64,000 nucleotides of DNA, from positions 2,480,001 to 2,544,000 of the forward strand of contig NZ_AP022588.1 of the NCBI RefSeq assembly GCF_010731735.1, written 5' to 3'. Origin of the DNA: Mycolicibacterium sediminis. Lineage in GTDB: Bacteria > Actinomycetota > Actinomycetes > Mycobacteriales > Mycobacteriaceae. Below the pieces are notes generated by a model that saw nothing but the letters and a program-made list of their open reading frames with translations, was not told the origin of the DNA and searched no databases. Positions 8,206 to 17,633 of the stretch are shown piece by piece. Numbering within the stretch: position 1 is the first letter of the stretch; each line of letters opens with the position of its first letter. A program made the position numbers and the translations under genes.

Positions 8206-9117
8206 TCAGCTCAGGGTTGCGGTCAGGTAGCCGGAGTTGGCGCCGAAGGACGCCAACTCGTCGTCGGGGCGGGTGAAGCCGTTGGAGGCGTACGCCTCGT
8301 CGACCGTGCGCACGGACACGCCCCAACCGTGCCCGGCGAGGTAGTCGGCTGCGCTGTTGCGCTCACCGAGATAGAACAGCTGCGCCAGGTCGATGTCGGA
8401 ACCGAGGCGCTTGGTCCGTTCGGTCAGTTTCTCCGCCCAGTCGTCGGGCAGACCGGCGAGGTCCATGTGCTCGGTGGCGAGCCGGCTGCCCGGCGCCGAG
8501 AGAGCGGTGATCTCGTCGAACAGCCGGTCCTGCGCCTCGGGCGGCAGGTACGGCAGCAGGCCCTCGGCGATCCAGGCGGTCGGCAGGCTCGGGTCGAATC
8601 CGGCGTCGCGCAGGGCGGCGGGCCAGTCCTCGCGCAGGTCGATCGGGACGGTGTGGTGCCGGGCGCCGGGTTCGGCGCCGAGCCCGGACAGGGTGCGCGT
8701 CTTGAACTCGATGACCTCGGGCTGGTCGACCTCGAACACCACGGCGCCCGCCGGCCAGGGCAGCCGGTAGGCGCGGGTGTCCAGACCCGACGCGAGGATG
8801 ACCGCCTGCAGGACACCGTCACGCGACGCGTTGACGAAGAACTCGTCGAAGAAGCGCGTGCGGACGGCCATCTGCTCCTGCATCGCGCGGCGGTTCAGCA
8901 GGGGATCGTCCTCGTCGAGCGACTCCCCGTCGGCGACCCGGATGAAGTGGTCGATGCCGACGGCGCGCACCAGCGGTTCGGCCCACGGGTCGGCGAGAAG
9001 GGCGTCGGGACCCTTGGAGGCGGCGGCGCGGGAGGCCGCGACGGCCGTCGCGGTGGCGCCCACGCTCGAGGCGAGGTCCAAGGTGTCGCCGTCGTGGCGT
9101 CCGGTCGTGGCGGTCAT
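8206..9117 (-). CDS. SAM-dependent methyltransferase, UPF0677 family (paralog 2)
   Basis: This is the middle member of the tandem trio, 303 residues long. It shares the N-terminal [20 protein letters not shown] block, the SAM-binding [18 protein letters not shown] and [16 protein letters not shown] with its neighbours. [22 protein letters not shown] is a further family block. The start ATG is supported by a GGAG-like sequence (revcomp of cgtgctcctcgg). The substrate is unknown. The three copies look like diverged tandem duplicates, because nearly every motif is shared while many surface residues differ. Confidence 0.92.
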   Translation of the reverse strand: MTATTGRHDGDTLDLASSVGATATAVAASRAAASKGPDALLADPWAEPLVRAVGIDHFIRVADGESLDEDDPLLNRRAMQEQMAVRTRFFDEFFVNASRDGVLQAVILASGLDTRAYRLPWPAGAVVFEVDQPEVIEFKTRTLSGLGAEPGARHHTVPIDLREDWPAALRDAGFDPSLPTAWIAEGLLPYLPPEAQDRLFDEITALSAPGSRLATEHMDLAGLPDDWAEKLTERTKRLGSDIDLAQLFYLGERNSAADYLAGHGWGVSVRTVDEAYASNGFTRPDDELASFGANSGYLTATLS

Positions 9118-9148
9118 GTCGTGCTCCTCGGTGTTCGCGGTGACGTGG

Positions 9149-10054
9149 TCAGGCCCTGGTGGCGATGATCGCCGTGGAGTTGGCCATGGCGGCGAACAGG
9201 TCGCCGCCGACGAAGGTGCGCCCGTAGTGGGCGAAGACCTCGGCGCGGGTGCGTGCGGTCGTGGTCCAGCCGTGGCCGGTGAGGTAGTCGACGACGGGCG
9301 TGCGTTCGCCCCCGTAGAAGAGGTTGCCGAGGTCGACGGTGAAACCGTGGTCGCGCCACACGTCGTTCATGGCGCTCGCCCGGTCGGCCAGGCCGGCGCC
9401 GCCGTCCGGGTGGTACTCGGTGGCCAGGGCGCTGCCCGGGGCCGACAGGTCCGTGACGTCGTCGAAGAGCCGGTCCTGGGCCTCGGGCGGCAGGTAGACC
9501 AAAAGGCCCTCGGCGCTCCATGCCGTCGGGACGTCGGGGTCGAAGCCGGCGTCCCGCAGGGCAGCGGGCCAGTCGTCGCGCAGGTCGACCGCCACGGTGC
9601 GCAGGTCGCAGGACGGAACCGCGCCGAGGTCGGCCATCGTGGCGGACTTGGCCTCGATCACCCGGGGCTGATCGATCTCGAAGACCGTGGTGCCGTCCGG
9701 CCAGTCGAGGCGGTAAGCCCGGGAGTCGAGACCGGAGGCCAGGATGACGGCCTGCCGGGTCCCGGCCCGGCACTCGTCGAGGAAGAAGTCGTCGAAGAAG
9801 CGGGTCCGGACGGCCATGATCCCGGTCATCAGCGATGCGGCACCCCCGTCGTCCGCGTCGCCCGTGGTGATCTCACCGTCGACCAGCCTGGTGAAGAAGT
9901 CGATGCCGACCGCACGCACCAGGGGCTCCGCGAAGGGGTCCTGGATGAGGGGATCGGGTTCCTTCGAGGCCAGTGCCCGTGCGGCGGCCACCATGGTGGC
10001 GGTGGCGCCGACGCTGGACCCGAGGTCCCAGCTGTCGGCGTCGGAACGGGTCAC
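9149..10054 (-). CDS. SAM-dependent methyltransferase, UPF0677 family (paralog 3)
   Basis: This is the first gene of the reverse-strand trio. I place the start at GTG 10054 ([20 protein letters not shown]) because this gives 301 residues, like its two paralogs. The frame stays open further upstream, but that extra sequence is arginine/proline-rich and unlike the family. [18 protein letters not shown] and [12 protein letters not shown] form the SAM-binding region. It diverges from secY across a 305-bp gap. Methyl-acceptor substrate unknown. Confidence 0.9.
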   Translation of the reverse strand: MTRSDADSWDLGSSVGATATMVAAARALASKEPDPLIQDPFAEPLVRAVGIDFFTRLVDGEITTGDADDGGAASLMTGIMAVRTRFFDDFFLDECRAGTRQAVILASGLDSRAYRLDWPDGTTVFEIDQPRVIEAKSATMADLGAVPSCDLRTVAVDLRDDWPAALRDAGFDPDVPTAWSAEGLLVYLPPEAQDRLFDDVTDLSAPGSALATEYHPDGGAGLADRASAMNDVWRDHGFTVDLGNLFYGGERTPVVDYLTGHGWTTTARTRAEVFAHYGRTFVGGDLFAAMANSTAIIATRA

Positions 10055-10359
10055 CGGAGCCCACCGAGGATCGGGCCGCTGAGTTCGGTGATGGCGACTG
10101 ACTCCACCGCGCACACTCCATGTACTTAGCCGATGTAACGAACGTGGCCGACTGTACGCTGCGAAACTGGGAGGCGGTTGCGAGCGCGCAGCGGATTCGG
10201 GCCGGGGGGATCGCAACTGTTACTCTCGTAGACTGTTTGACACGCGATGTCGCAGGCTGTCGGCTTGCGGCGAGATCGCGCAGGACATAACCCAAACGCG
10301 CTGGTCGGACCAGCCACATTTGCATGCCGCGGCACGGACTCGGCTGCGCAGGAGGAAGA
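10055..10359. other. Divergent intergenic region between methyltransferases and secY
   Basis: These 305 bp must hold the promoters for the methyltransferase trio and for secY-adk-map. I see no convincing paired promoter. There is an isolated TTGACA at 10237-10242, and TANNNT hexamers (TACTCT 10221-10226, TAGACT 10229-10234) lack a good -35. No gene, tRNA or hairpin terminator is apparent. Confidence 0.4.
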
Positions 10360-11679
10360 GTGCTTTCGGCTTTCATCTCATCGCTGCGGACGGCCGACCT
10401 CAGACGCAAGATCCTCTTCACTCTGGGAATCGTCATTCTGTACCGGGCCGGCGCGACGCTGCCGTCCCCAGGCGTGAACTACCCCAACGTGCAGAAGTGC
10501 ATCGAGCAGGTCCAAGGTGGCGACTCGGCGCAGATCTACTCGCTGATCAACTTGTTCTCCGGCGGCGCACTGCTGCAGCTGTCGGTGTTCGCGGTGGGCG
10601 TCATGCCCTACATCACCGCGAGCATCATCGTGCAGCTGCTCACCGTGGTGATCCCGCGCTTCGAGCAGCTACGCAAGGAGGGCCAGTCCGGTCAGGCCAA
10701 GATGACGCAGTACACGCGTTATCTTGCGGTCGCGCTGGCACTGCTGCAGGGCACGTCCATCGTGGCTCTCGCCGCCAACGGCGGACTGCTGCAGGGCTGC
10801 AGCCTCGACATCATCCAGGACTCGTCGATCTTCTCGCTGGCCGTCATCGTGCTGGTGCTGACCGCCGGCGCCTCGCTGGTCATGTGGATGGGTGAACTCG
10901 TCACCGAGCGCGGCATCGGCAACGGCATGTCGCTGCTGATCTTCGCCGGCATCGCCGCCCGCATTCCCGCCGAGGGCCAGCTCATCCTCGAGAGCCGCGG
11001 CGGCGTGGTCTTCGCGCTCGTCGCGTTCGCGGCGCTCATGATCATCATCGCGGTCGTCTTCGTCGAGCAGGGTCAACGCCGCATCCCGGTGCAGTACGCC
11101 AAGCGCATGGTCGGCCGCAAGATGTACGGCGGCACCTCGACGTACCTGCCACTGAAGGTCAACCAGGCGGGCGTCATCCCCGTGATCTTCGCGTCGTCGC
11201 TGATCTACGTGCCGCAGCTCGTCACCCAGCTGATCCGCAGCGGTAGCCCCGACACGAGTTGGTGGGACCGGTTCGTCGCGAACTACCTGACGAACCCCGC
11301 CAGCCCGGTCTACATCGCCCTCTACTTCGGCCTGATCGTGTTCTTCACGTACTTCTACGTGTCGATCACCTTCAACCCCGACGAGCGTGCCGACGAGATG
11401 AAGAAGTTCGGTGGCTTCATTCCCGGCATCCGTCCCGGCAGGCCCACCGCGGACTACCTGCGCTACGTGTTGAGCCGCATCACGCTGCCCGGCTCGATCT
11501 ACCTCGGCGTCGTCGCCGTCCTGCCCAACCTCTTCCTCGAGATGGGCAACTCGGGATCCGTACAGAACCTGCCGTTCGGTGGCACCGCGGTGCTCATCAT
11601 GGTGGGCGTCGGCCTGGACACGGTGAAGCAGATCGAGAGCCAGCTGATGCAGCGCAACTACGAAGGGTTCCTGAAGTGA
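10360..11679 (+). CDS. secY: Preprotein translocase subunit SecY
   Basis: SecY is the channel-forming core of the general secretory translocon in the cytoplasmic membrane. The start is GTG 10360 ([19 protein letters not shown]), directly preceded by GGAGGAA. This gives 439 residues and ten predicted membrane segments. [21 protein letters not shown] and [20 protein letters not shown] blocks are typical. Upstream in-frame codons exist but lack a ribosome-binding site. The TGA stop overlaps the adk GTG start, so the two are translationally coupled. Confidence 0.97.
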   Translation: MLSAFISSLRTADLRRKILFTLGIVILYRAGATLPSPGVNYPNVQKCIEQVQGGDSAQIYSLINLFSGGALLQLSVFAVGVMPYITASIIVQLLTVVIPRFEQLRKEGQSGQAKMTQYTRYLAVALALLQGTSIVALAANGGLLQGCSLDIIQDSSIFSLAVIVLVLTAGASLVMWMGELVTERGIGNGMSLLIFAGIAARIPAEGQLILESRGGVVFALVAFAALMIIIAVVFVEQGQRRIPVQYAKRMVGRKMYGGTSTYLPLKVNQAGVIPVIFASSLIYVPQLVTQLIRSGSPDTSWWDRFVANYLTNPASPVYIALYFGLIVFFTYFYVSITFNPDERADEMKKFGGFIPGIRPGRPTADYLRYVLSRITLPGSIYLGVVAVLPNLFLEMGNSGSVQNLPFGGTAVLIMVGVGLDTVKQIESQLMQRNYEGFLK

Positions 11680-12221
11680 GAATCGTCCTGTTGGGGCCGC
11701 CGGGCGCGGGCAAGGGCACGCAGGCCGAGAAGCTGGCCGAGAAGCTCGGCGTGCCGCACATCTCGACCGGCGACCTGTTCCGGCACAACATCACGAACGA
11801 GACCGAGCTGGGACTCGAGGCCAAGAAGTACCTCGACGCCGGTGACCTGGTGCCCGCGACGCTCACGAACGCGCTGGTCGACGACCGGCTGGACGACGCC
11901 GACGCCGCCTCGGGGTTCATCCTCGACGGCTACCCGCGGTCGGTCGAGCAGGCCGAGGCGCTGGGCGACATCCTCGCCAAGCGCGACCTCAAGCTCGATG
12001 CCGTGCTGGAGTTCCGGGTCTCCGAGGACGAGCTGCTCAGCCGTCTCAAGAGCCGTGGCCGCGCCGACGACACCGACGAGGTCATCCTCAACCGGATGAA
12101 GGTCTACCGCGACGAGACGGCACCGCTGCTCGACCACTACTCCGCCGAACTCAAGACCGTCGACGCGATCGGCAGTCTCGACGAAGTGTTCGCCCGCGCC
12201 CTGCAGGCGCTCGGAAGGTAG
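11676..12221 (+). CDS. adk: Adenylate kinase
   Basis: Adenylate kinase interconverts ATP + AMP and 2 ADP. The protein has 181 residues with the P-loop [19 protein letters not shown] at the N-terminus, ISTGDLFR in the AMP-binding site and [16 protein letters not shown]. The LID is short and lacks the four-cysteine zinc site, as is usual in mycobacteria. The GTG start overlaps the secY stop by 4 bp. map begins 3 bp after the stop. Confidence 0.97.
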   Translation: MRIVLLGPPGAGKGTQAEKLAEKLGVPHISTGDLFRHNITNETELGLEAKKYLDAGDLVPATLTNALVDDRLDDADAASGFILDGYPRSVEQAEALGDILAKRDLKLDAVLEFRVSEDELLSRLKSRGRADDTDEVILNRMKVYRDETAPLLDHYSAELKTVDAIGSLDEVFARALQALGR

Positions 12222-12224
12222 TCG

Positions 12225-13028
12225 ATGATCGGCCTGTCCGGACTGCGGGGGCGCAAGGTCGTCGCGCAACGTTCCGACGGTGAACTCGACGCGATGGCCG
12301 CGGCGGGCGCTCTCGTCGCCGCCGCGCTGAAGGCGGTACGGACCGTCGCGTCGCCCGGGATGTCCACCCTGGAACTCGACGCCGTCGCCGAAGCCGTCAT
12401 CCGCGACGGTGGCGGGATCCCCTCGTTCCTCGGCTACCACGGATTCCCCGCCAGCATCTGCTCCTCGGTCAACGACCGCGTGGTCCACGGCATCCCCTCC
12501 GACGACGACGTCCTCGCCGTCGGCGACCTGGTGTCCATCGACTGCGGCGCCATCCTCGACGGCTGGCACGGTGACTCCGCGTTCACGTTCGGCGTCGGGG
12601 AACTGATCCCGGCCGATGCGGCGCTGTCCGAGGCCACCCGTCTGTCGATGGAGGCGGGCATCGCCGCGATGATCCCCGGCAACCGCCTGACCGACGTCTC
12701 ACACGCCATCGAGGCCGGCACCCACGCCGCCGAGGCGGCGCACGGCCGCAGGTACGGCATCGTCTCCGGCTACGGCGGCCACGGCATCGGCCGCGAGATG
12801 CACATGGACCCGTTCCTGCCCAACGAGGGTGCTCCCGGCCGCGGGCCGCACCTGGCGCCGGGCTCGGTGCTCGCCATCGAGCCGATGCTGACCCTGGGTA
12901 CCACCCGCACCGAGGTCCTCGACGACGAGTGGACCGTCGTCACCGCGGACGGCTCCCGCGCCGCGCACTGGGAGCACACGGTCGCCGTCACCGAGGACGG
13001 CCCACGCATCCTGACGCTGCCCACCTGA
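12225..13028 (+). CDS. map: Methionine aminopeptidase, type I
   Basis: This metalloprotease removes the initiator methionine from nascent proteins. The protein has 267 residues without the SH3-binding N-terminal extension found in the second mycobacterial isozyme, so it corresponds to MapA (Rv0734). Metal ligands can be placed in [17 protein letters not shown] (two Asp), [15 protein letters not shown] (His), AIEPML (Glu) and HWEHTVAV (Glu). It is the third gene of the secY-adk-map operon, and MarR follows after 2 bp. Confidence 0.96.
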   Translation: MIGLSGLRGRKVVAQRSDGELDAMAAAGALVAAALKAVRTVASPGMSTLELDAVAEAVIRDGGGIPSFLGYHGFPASICSSVNDRVVHGIPSDDDVLAVGDLVSIDCGAILDGWHGDSAFTFGVGELIPADAALSEATRLSMEAGIAAMIPGNRLTDVSHAIEAGTHAAEAAHGRRYGIVSGYGGHGIGREMHMDPFLPNEGAPGRGPHLAPGSVLAIEPMLTLGTTRTEVLDDEWTVVTADGSRAAHWEHTVAVTEDGPRILTLPT

Positions 13029-13030
13029 CC

Positions 13031-13543
13031 GTGGCGCGCCACCACCGTCCGGACGCTGAGCCCGATCCGATCGCACTGGCGCGGGCGAACTGGGAGCGGG
13101 CCGGCTGGGGTGACGTCGCGGACGGCATGGTCGCGGTGACGTCGGTGATGCGGGCCCACCAAATCCTGCTGGCCCGGGTGGAGACGGCGCTGCGGCCCTA
13201 CGATCTGAGCTTCTCGCGGTTCGAGCTGCTGCGGCTCCTGGCGTTCTCCCACACCGGCGCGCTTCCGATCACGAAGGCCTCCGACCGCCTCCAGGTCCAC
13301 GTCACCAGCGTCACGCACGCCATCCGGCGGCTCGAGGCCGACGGCCTGGTCGAGCGCACCCCGCACCCGACCGACGGCCGCACCACACTGGTGCGGCTGA
13401 CGGATCTCGGTCGCTCGACGGTGGAGGACGCGACGGTGACGCTCAACCAGGAGGTGTTCGCCGACATCGGGATCTCCGACGAGTCGTCGCGGATGCTGGC
13501 CGCGGCCATCGAGTCGCTGCGCCACCACGTCGGCGACTTCTGA
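13031..13543 (+). CDS. MarR-family transcriptional regulator
   Basis: Predicted winged-helix DNA-binding protein of 170 residues. The core LSFSRFELLRLLAF, ITKASDRLQVHVTSVTHAIR (recognition helix) and LEADGLVERTPHPTDGRTT (wing) fit MarR. The chosen GTG at 13031 lies 2 bp after the map stop. The frame is open further upstream, but that would overlap map extensively. The position matches Rv0737, although the sigL-rslA pair found before it in M. tuberculosis is absent here. Ligand and targets cannot be inferred. Confidence 0.88.
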   Translation: MARHHRPDAEPDPIALARANWERAGWGDVADGMVAVTSVMRAHQILLARVETALRPYDLSFSRFELLRLLAFSHTGALPITKASDRLQVHVTSVTHAIRRLEADGLVERTPHPTDGRTTLVRLTDLGRSTVEDATVTLNQEVFADIGISDESSRMLAAAIESLRHHVGDF

Positions 13544-13574
13544 GCGTTCGGTGCGCCCACAGTAGGCTCCACCC

Positions 13575-13997
13575 ATGAACATGCGCGTCTGCCTGGTGGT
13601 GACGGCGGCTCTGTTCGCCGCGGGCTGCACCACCACGACGTCCGGCGAGGCGACGGCACCGACCGGCGTCGTCGCCTACTCGACGTCGGAGCGGCCGAGT
13701 CCCACCCGGACGACGCGGACCTCGCCGCCGTCGACGACCGTTGCCTCGCAACCGATCCCGCCGGAGGCGTTCGACGAGATCCGCGCGCAGGGCGTCGTGG
13801 GCAGCGACGACCAGATCGGTCAGGTCATCGACCTGGCCTGCATCATGGCCGAGGGTAGCTTCAACGATTCGGTGCAGGACGTGGTGGACGTGCTGCAGCA
13901 GATGGGCAGTGAGCTCGAGGATTCCCAGCTCGACGTGCTGGTCAGGGTGGCGCTGCGCTACTCCTGTCCGGAGAGCGCCGCGAAGCTGGGCGCCTGA
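13575..13997 (+). CDS. DUF732-type secreted lipoprotein
   Basis: A 140-residue exported protein of unknown function. The N-terminus MNMRVCLVVTAALFAAGC ends in a lipobox whose cysteine (residue 18) would be acylated. A Thr/Ser/Pro-rich linker follows to about residue 55. The C-terminal domain, with FDEIRAQGVVGSDDQIGQVI, a central cysteine in DLACIMAEG and a final YSCPE cysteine, resembles DUF732, a small domain common in mycobacterial exported proteins. It converges with the histidine kinase 4 bp away. Confidence 0.8.
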   Translation: MNMRVCLVVTAALFAAGCTTTTSGEATAPTGVVAYSTSERPSPTRTTRTSPPSTTVASQPIPPEAFDEIRAQGVVGSDDQIGQVIDLACIMAEGSFNDSVQDVVDVLQQMGSELEDSQLDVLVRVALRYSCPESAAKLGA

Positions 13998-14001
13998 GCG
14001 G

Positions 14002-15201
14002 TCAGTCGGCCGACGGTGACGGCAGGGGGATGGTTGCCGTCACGGTTGTTCCAGAGCCGGGCCGGGAGCGGATGTTGAGCCTGCCGCCGACGATCTCGGC
14101 GCGCTCGGACATCGAGAGCAGTCCGTAACCACCCATCTCGTCGCCGCCGAGCGGGTTTTCGAACCGGTCGAATCCCCGTCCGTTGTCCTCGATCTCGAGC
14201 CGCGCGACGTCGTCGTTGATGGAGAACGTCAGGCGCGCGTTGGTCGCCTCGGCGTGCTTGACGACGTTCTGCAGGCACTCCTGGGCGATGCGGTAGAGCG
14301 CCAGTTCGACGTGATCGGGCAGGCGGGTGTCGGCCAGCTCCACGTCGACGATGACCTGGGGGATGGACCGCGCGAGGCTCGCCAGCCCGCCCGCGAGGCC
14401 GAGGTCGTCGAGCACCGGTGGCCGCAGGCCGCTGATCGCCGCGCGGGCCTCGCCGAGGGTGAGTGCGACGAGTTCGCGTGCGAGAGCGATCTGTTCGGCT
14501 GCGGTCTCGACGTCGTCGCCGACCGCCCGGCTGGCGGCGTCCAGCCGGTAGGACAGCGTCACGAGGCGCTGGCTGATCCCGTCGTGGATGTCCCCGGCGA
14601 GCCTCCGCCGCTCGATCTCCTGGGCCTGGATCACCTGCTCGACGAAGTTCTCGTGCGCGCGTTCCCGGGCGACGAGCTGACGGTGCAGGCGGGCCTGATG
14701 CATCGCGCCGGCGATCAGCCTGCCGATGACCAGCAGCAGTTCGACGTCGCGCCTGGTGAATTCGCGTCGCTCGACGGTGTGCACGTTGAGGACGCCGACC
14801 AGGCCGCCCGGATCGGTCTCCATCGGCACCGACACCATCGACGTGAAGTCGGAGCCGCGCAGCGACTCGAAGGGCTTGTAGCGCGGGTCGGATTCCTTGT
14901 CGTGGATGATCACCACGGGCTCGCGGTGGCTGGCCACCCAGCCCGACACCCCCTGCCCCAGCGGCAGGCGGATCTTGCCGGCCTGGCTGTCGAACGGCGG
15001 CGTGGCGCCGGTCAGGGTCAGCGAGCGATCGGTGTCGTCGAGGACGTGCACGAAGCAGACGTCGGTGCCGGTGGCGGCGGTGATCATCCGGGCTGCGGCC
15101 GCGGCGAGGGGTTCGACGCCCGGTCCGCTCGACGCGGCCTGGATCAGCTCGCGCAGCAGCGCCAGTTCTCGGTCGGCGGTGAGGACCTCGGCGCTGGTCA
15201 C
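14002..15201 (-). CDS. GAF-domain sensor histidine kinase (NarL/DegS type)
   Basis: Soluble two-component sensor of 399 residues. A GAF domain occupies about residues 30-172 (GVSGWVASHREPVVIIH, VPMETDPGGLVGVLNV). A HisKA_3 dimerisation domain follows, with His206 in LAGDIHDGISQRLV as likely phosphoacceptor. The HATPase domain has IAQECLQNVVKHAE, EDNGRGFDRF and GGYGLLSMSERAE. The GTG start at 15201 overlaps the stop of the response-regulator gene by 4 bp, so both are cotranscribed. The GAF ligand (redox, gas or small molecule) is not evident. No membrane segment is present. Confidence 0.92.
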   Translation of the reverse strand: MTSAEVLTADRELALLRELIQAASSGPGVEPLAAAAARMITAATGTDVCFVHVLDDTDRSLTLTGATPPFDSQAGKIRLPLGQGVSGWVASHREPVVIIHDKESDPRYKPFESLRGSDFTSMVSVPMETDPGGLVGVLNVHTVERREFTRRDVELLLVIGRLIAGAMHQARLHRQLVARERAHENFVEQVIQAQEIERRRLAGDIHDGISQRLVTLSYRLDAASRAVGDDVETAAEQIALARELVALTLGEARAAISGLRPPVLDDLGLAGGLASLARSIPQVIVDVELADTRLPDHVELALYRIAQECLQNVVKHAEATNARLTFSINDDVARLEIEDNGRGFDRFENPLGGDEMGGYGLLSMSERAEIVGGRLNIRSRPGSGTTVTATIPLPSPSAD

Positions 15202-15869
15202 TGGTAAATGCCCTCGCGCAGGGCCGTGGCGGCGGCGCTGGTACGGTCGCTGACGCCGAGCTTGCGGTAGATCGACCGCAGGTGCGTCTTGACGGTCTCG
15301 TCGCCGATCACGAGCTTGCCCGCGATGCCCTTGTTGGACAGGCCGTTGACGACGCACGCCAAGATCTCGCTCTCGCGCTGCGTCAGCCCCTGCCTGGCGC
15401 CGGGCCAGAACTCGTCGCGCTGCAGGCGGGCCGCGGTATCGACGGCGCGGGCCGCCATCACGGGGTCGATCGCCGTCTCACCACGGTGCACGAACTCGAG
15501 TTGCCGCACCAGCTCGTCGCTGCTGATGCTCTTGAGCAGGTAGCCGGACGCACCGACCCGTAGCGCCTGGAAGAGGTACTGCTCGTCGTCGTAGACCGAC
15601 AGCATCACGACCTTGCGGCCGGGGTTCCTGGTCCGCAACTCCGCGCAGAGGTCCAGTCCGCTGGCGCCCTGCATGCGGACGTCGCACAGCACGATGTCGG
15701 GGTCCAGGTCGTCCACGACCGGCAGCGCCCGTTCGGCGCCGACCGCCTGACCGACCACCCGGACCCGATCGCCGAACGTGGTGAGCATCGCCTTGAGACC
15801 CTCGATGACCATCTCGTGGTCGTCGACCAGCACGAGCCGGACCGGATCGGGCGTCATGGGACTCACCAT
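15198..15869 (-). CDS. LuxR/NarL-family response regulator
   Basis: DNA-binding partner of the adjacent GAF kinase, 223 residues. The receiver domain has the acidic pocket LVLVDDHE, phosphoacceptor Asp63 in IVLCDVRMQGASG and the conserved Lys in SGYLLKS. A C-terminal LuxR HTH runs from LTQRESEILACVVNGLSNKG to TVKTHLRSIYRKLGVSDRT. The start is ATG 15869, or possibly ATG 15857 (MTPDPVRL), which is closer to the usual receiver start. It is upstream of the kinase gene in the same transcript. Confidence 0.93.
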   Translation of the reverse strand: MVSPMTPDPVRLVLVDDHEMVIEGLKAMLTTFGDRVRVVGQAVGAERALPVVDDLDPDIVLCDVRMQGASGLDLCAELRTRNPGRKVVMLSVYDDEQYLFQALRVGASGYLLKSISSDELVRQLEFVHRGETAIDPVMAARAVDTAARLQRDEFWPGARQGLTQRESEILACVVNGLSNKGIAGKLVIGDETVKTHLRSIYRKLGVSDRTSAAATALREGIYQ

Positions 15870-15969
15870 AGGGCTCGCCGACGCCGCGTTCGGTCAAGTC
15901 GGCAGACGCGCCTCGCTACCCCAATCCCCCGGATGGGGGAGGACGGCAGGTGTGACGTAGGCCACGCTG

Positions 15970-16743
15970 ATGGCCATGTCGGTTGAGTGTGCGATGCGGT
16001 CGTTCTGGTGGGATGCCGGCCGCCCCGCCGACGCCGCGACCGAGGCGCTGGGCGCCGTGGTCTTCGACCTCGACGGTGCACTGGCCGACCTCGAACGGCA
16101 GGGCCAGCGGGCCGCGTTCAACGCCGCGTTCGCCGAGCACGGCCTCGACATCGCGTGGTCGGAGGCGGAGTACGCCCGCCTCGTGTGCATCGCCGACGAG
16201 CAGCGGCGCATCGCCTCGGAACTCCGTCGGCGGGGATACGGCAGGGTGAGCGCCGAGATCGCCGCACACGTCCACCGCACCAAGGACGACCTGTTCGAGG
16301 CCGCCGTACTCGGAGGGGACGTCACACCCCGCGCCGGCCTCGACGACCTGGTCAACAGCCTCTACTTCGCGGGCATACCGGTCGCGGTGGTCAGCCGTGG
16401 CGCCCGGTCGTGGGTGATGCCGCTGGTGCGGCAGTTGATCGGCGACGGCATCGCCGAGACCGTGGTGACCCCCGACGACCTGTGCACCGTCGCCGCCGAA
16501 CCGGACCTGCACGGGCAGGTGCTGTGGGAACTGGGCATCGGGCCGGAGAGCGCGCTGGCGGTGGCGGGCACCGGGCGCGGGTTCCGCGCGGCGCGGTCGG
16601 CGAAGCTGACCACCATGGTGGTGACCACGGATTACTCGGCGGGTGCCGACTATGCGGGAGCGGTCGAGGTGCGCACGGGGTACGACGGGCTGCTCGTCGG
16701 TGGCTGCGAGCTGATGCACCGGCGCGCGCAGCTCACCCGCTAG
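15970..16743 (+). CDS. HAD-superfamily hydrolase (phosphatase-like)
   Basis: A 257-residue protein with motif I VVFDLDGALADLERQGQ (nucleophile and acid/base Asp residues as DxD), then a helical cap (AAFNAAFAEHGLDIAWSEAEY) typical of the beta-phosphoglucomutase/CbbY group. Motif II is probably VAVVSRGARSW. Motif I has Ala where Thr is usual (DLDGA instead of DLDGT). The natural substrate is unknown; CbbY-like sugar phosphatases are possible. ATG 15970 is followed by ATG 15976, and the start is unsettled. Its stop shares a CTAG with the convergent mmsB stop. Confidence 0.8.
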   Translation: MAMSVECAMRSFWWDAGRPADAATEALGAVVFDLDGALADLERQGQRAAFNAAFAEHGLDIAWSEAEYARLVCIADEQRRIASELRRRGYGRVSAEIAAHVHRTKDDLFEAAVLGGDVTPRAGLDDLVNSLYFAGIPVAVVSRGARSWVMPLVRQLIGDGIAETVVTPDDLCTVAAEPDLHGQVLWELGIGPESALAVAGTGRGFRAARSAKLTTMVVTTDYSAGADYAGAVEVRTGYDGLLVGGCELMHRRAQLTR

Positions 16744-17615
16744 CCCTCGCGCAGCATCTCGATGACGGCGCTGAAGTCCTTGCCGGCGTTGTCCTCGTTG
16801 AATCTGGCGTAGATCTCGGCGGCGTGCGTGCCGAGCGGCGCGGTGGAGCCGGTCGACTCCACCGCGGCCATCGCCAAGCCGAGGTCCTTGTTCATCAGTG
16901 CGGTCGCGAAGCCGGGCCGGAAGTCGTCGTTGGCGGGCGATGTCGGAACCGGGCCGGGTACCGGGCAGTTCGTGTGCACCGACCAGCAGTTGCCGGTGGC
17001 GCCGGTGATGACGTCGAACAGCGACTGCGCGGGCAGTCCCAGCTTCTCGGCCAGCACGAAGGCCTCGCCGATCGCGATCTGCTGTACCGCCAGCACCATG
17101 TTGTTGCACAGCTTGGCGGCCTGGCCAGCACCCGACGCGCCGCAGTGGATGATCTTGCCCGCCATCGGATCCAGCACCGGCCGGGCCCGTTCGACGGCGG
17201 AGTCGTCGCCGCCGACCATGAACGCCAGCGTGCCTGCCGTCGCGCCCTTGATCCCACCGGAGACGGGCGCGTCGATCTGCTCGAAGCCGGCGGCGGCCGC
17301 GTCGTCGTGGATGCGACGGGCGTCGTCGACCGAGATGGTCGACGTGTCGATGAACAGCGCGCCCGGGGTCGCGGCGGGCAGGGCCTCGGCGTAGGCCGAC
17401 GTCACGATGCCGCCGTTGGGCAGTGACGTGATGACGACGTCGGCACCGGCGACCGCCTCGGCGCCACTGCCGAACGTCTTGGCGCCCTTGCCCTCTGCCG
17501 CCTGCGCGAGCGCCGTCACGGGGTCGAAGCCCCGCACGGTGTGTCCGGCGGCGACCAGGTTGGCGGCCATCGGCCCGCCCATGTTGCCCAGTCCCAGGAA
17601 TGCGATCGTCGACAT
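16740..17615 (-). CDS. mmsB: 3-hydroxyisobutyrate dehydrogenase
   Basis: This NAD-dependent enzyme oxidises 3-hydroxyisobutyrate to methylmalonate semialdehyde in valine degradation. The protein has 291 residues: Rossmann motif FLGLGNMGGPMAANL, substrate-binding DAPVSGGIKGATAGT and catalytic Lys in SGAGQAAKLCNNM. It is the last gene of mmsA-fadE9-mmsB and lies 18 bp after fadE9. The order and orientation equal Rv0753c-Rv0751c of M. tuberculosis. Confidence 0.95.
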   Translation of the reverse strand: MSTIAFLGLGNMGGPMAANLVAAGHTVRGFDPVTALAQAAEGKGAKTFGSGAEAVAGADVVITSLPNGGIVTSAYAEALPAATPGALFIDTSTISVDDARRIHDDAAAAGFEQIDAPVSGGIKGATAGTLAFMVGGDDSAVERARPVLDPMAGKIIHCGASGAGQAAKLCNNMVLAVQQIAIGEAFVLAEKLGLPAQSLFDVITGATGNCWSVHTNCPVPGPVPTSPANDDFRPGFATALMNKDLGLAMAAVESTGSTAPLGTHAAEIYARFNEDNAGKDFSAVIEMLREG

Positions 17616-17633
17616 CGATGTCTCCAGCCGTTG

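Noticed and set aside
10237..10242. TTGACA as a secY -35 element
   Set aside because: No TANNNT hexamer occurs 16-19 bp downstream, so it was not annotated as a promoter.
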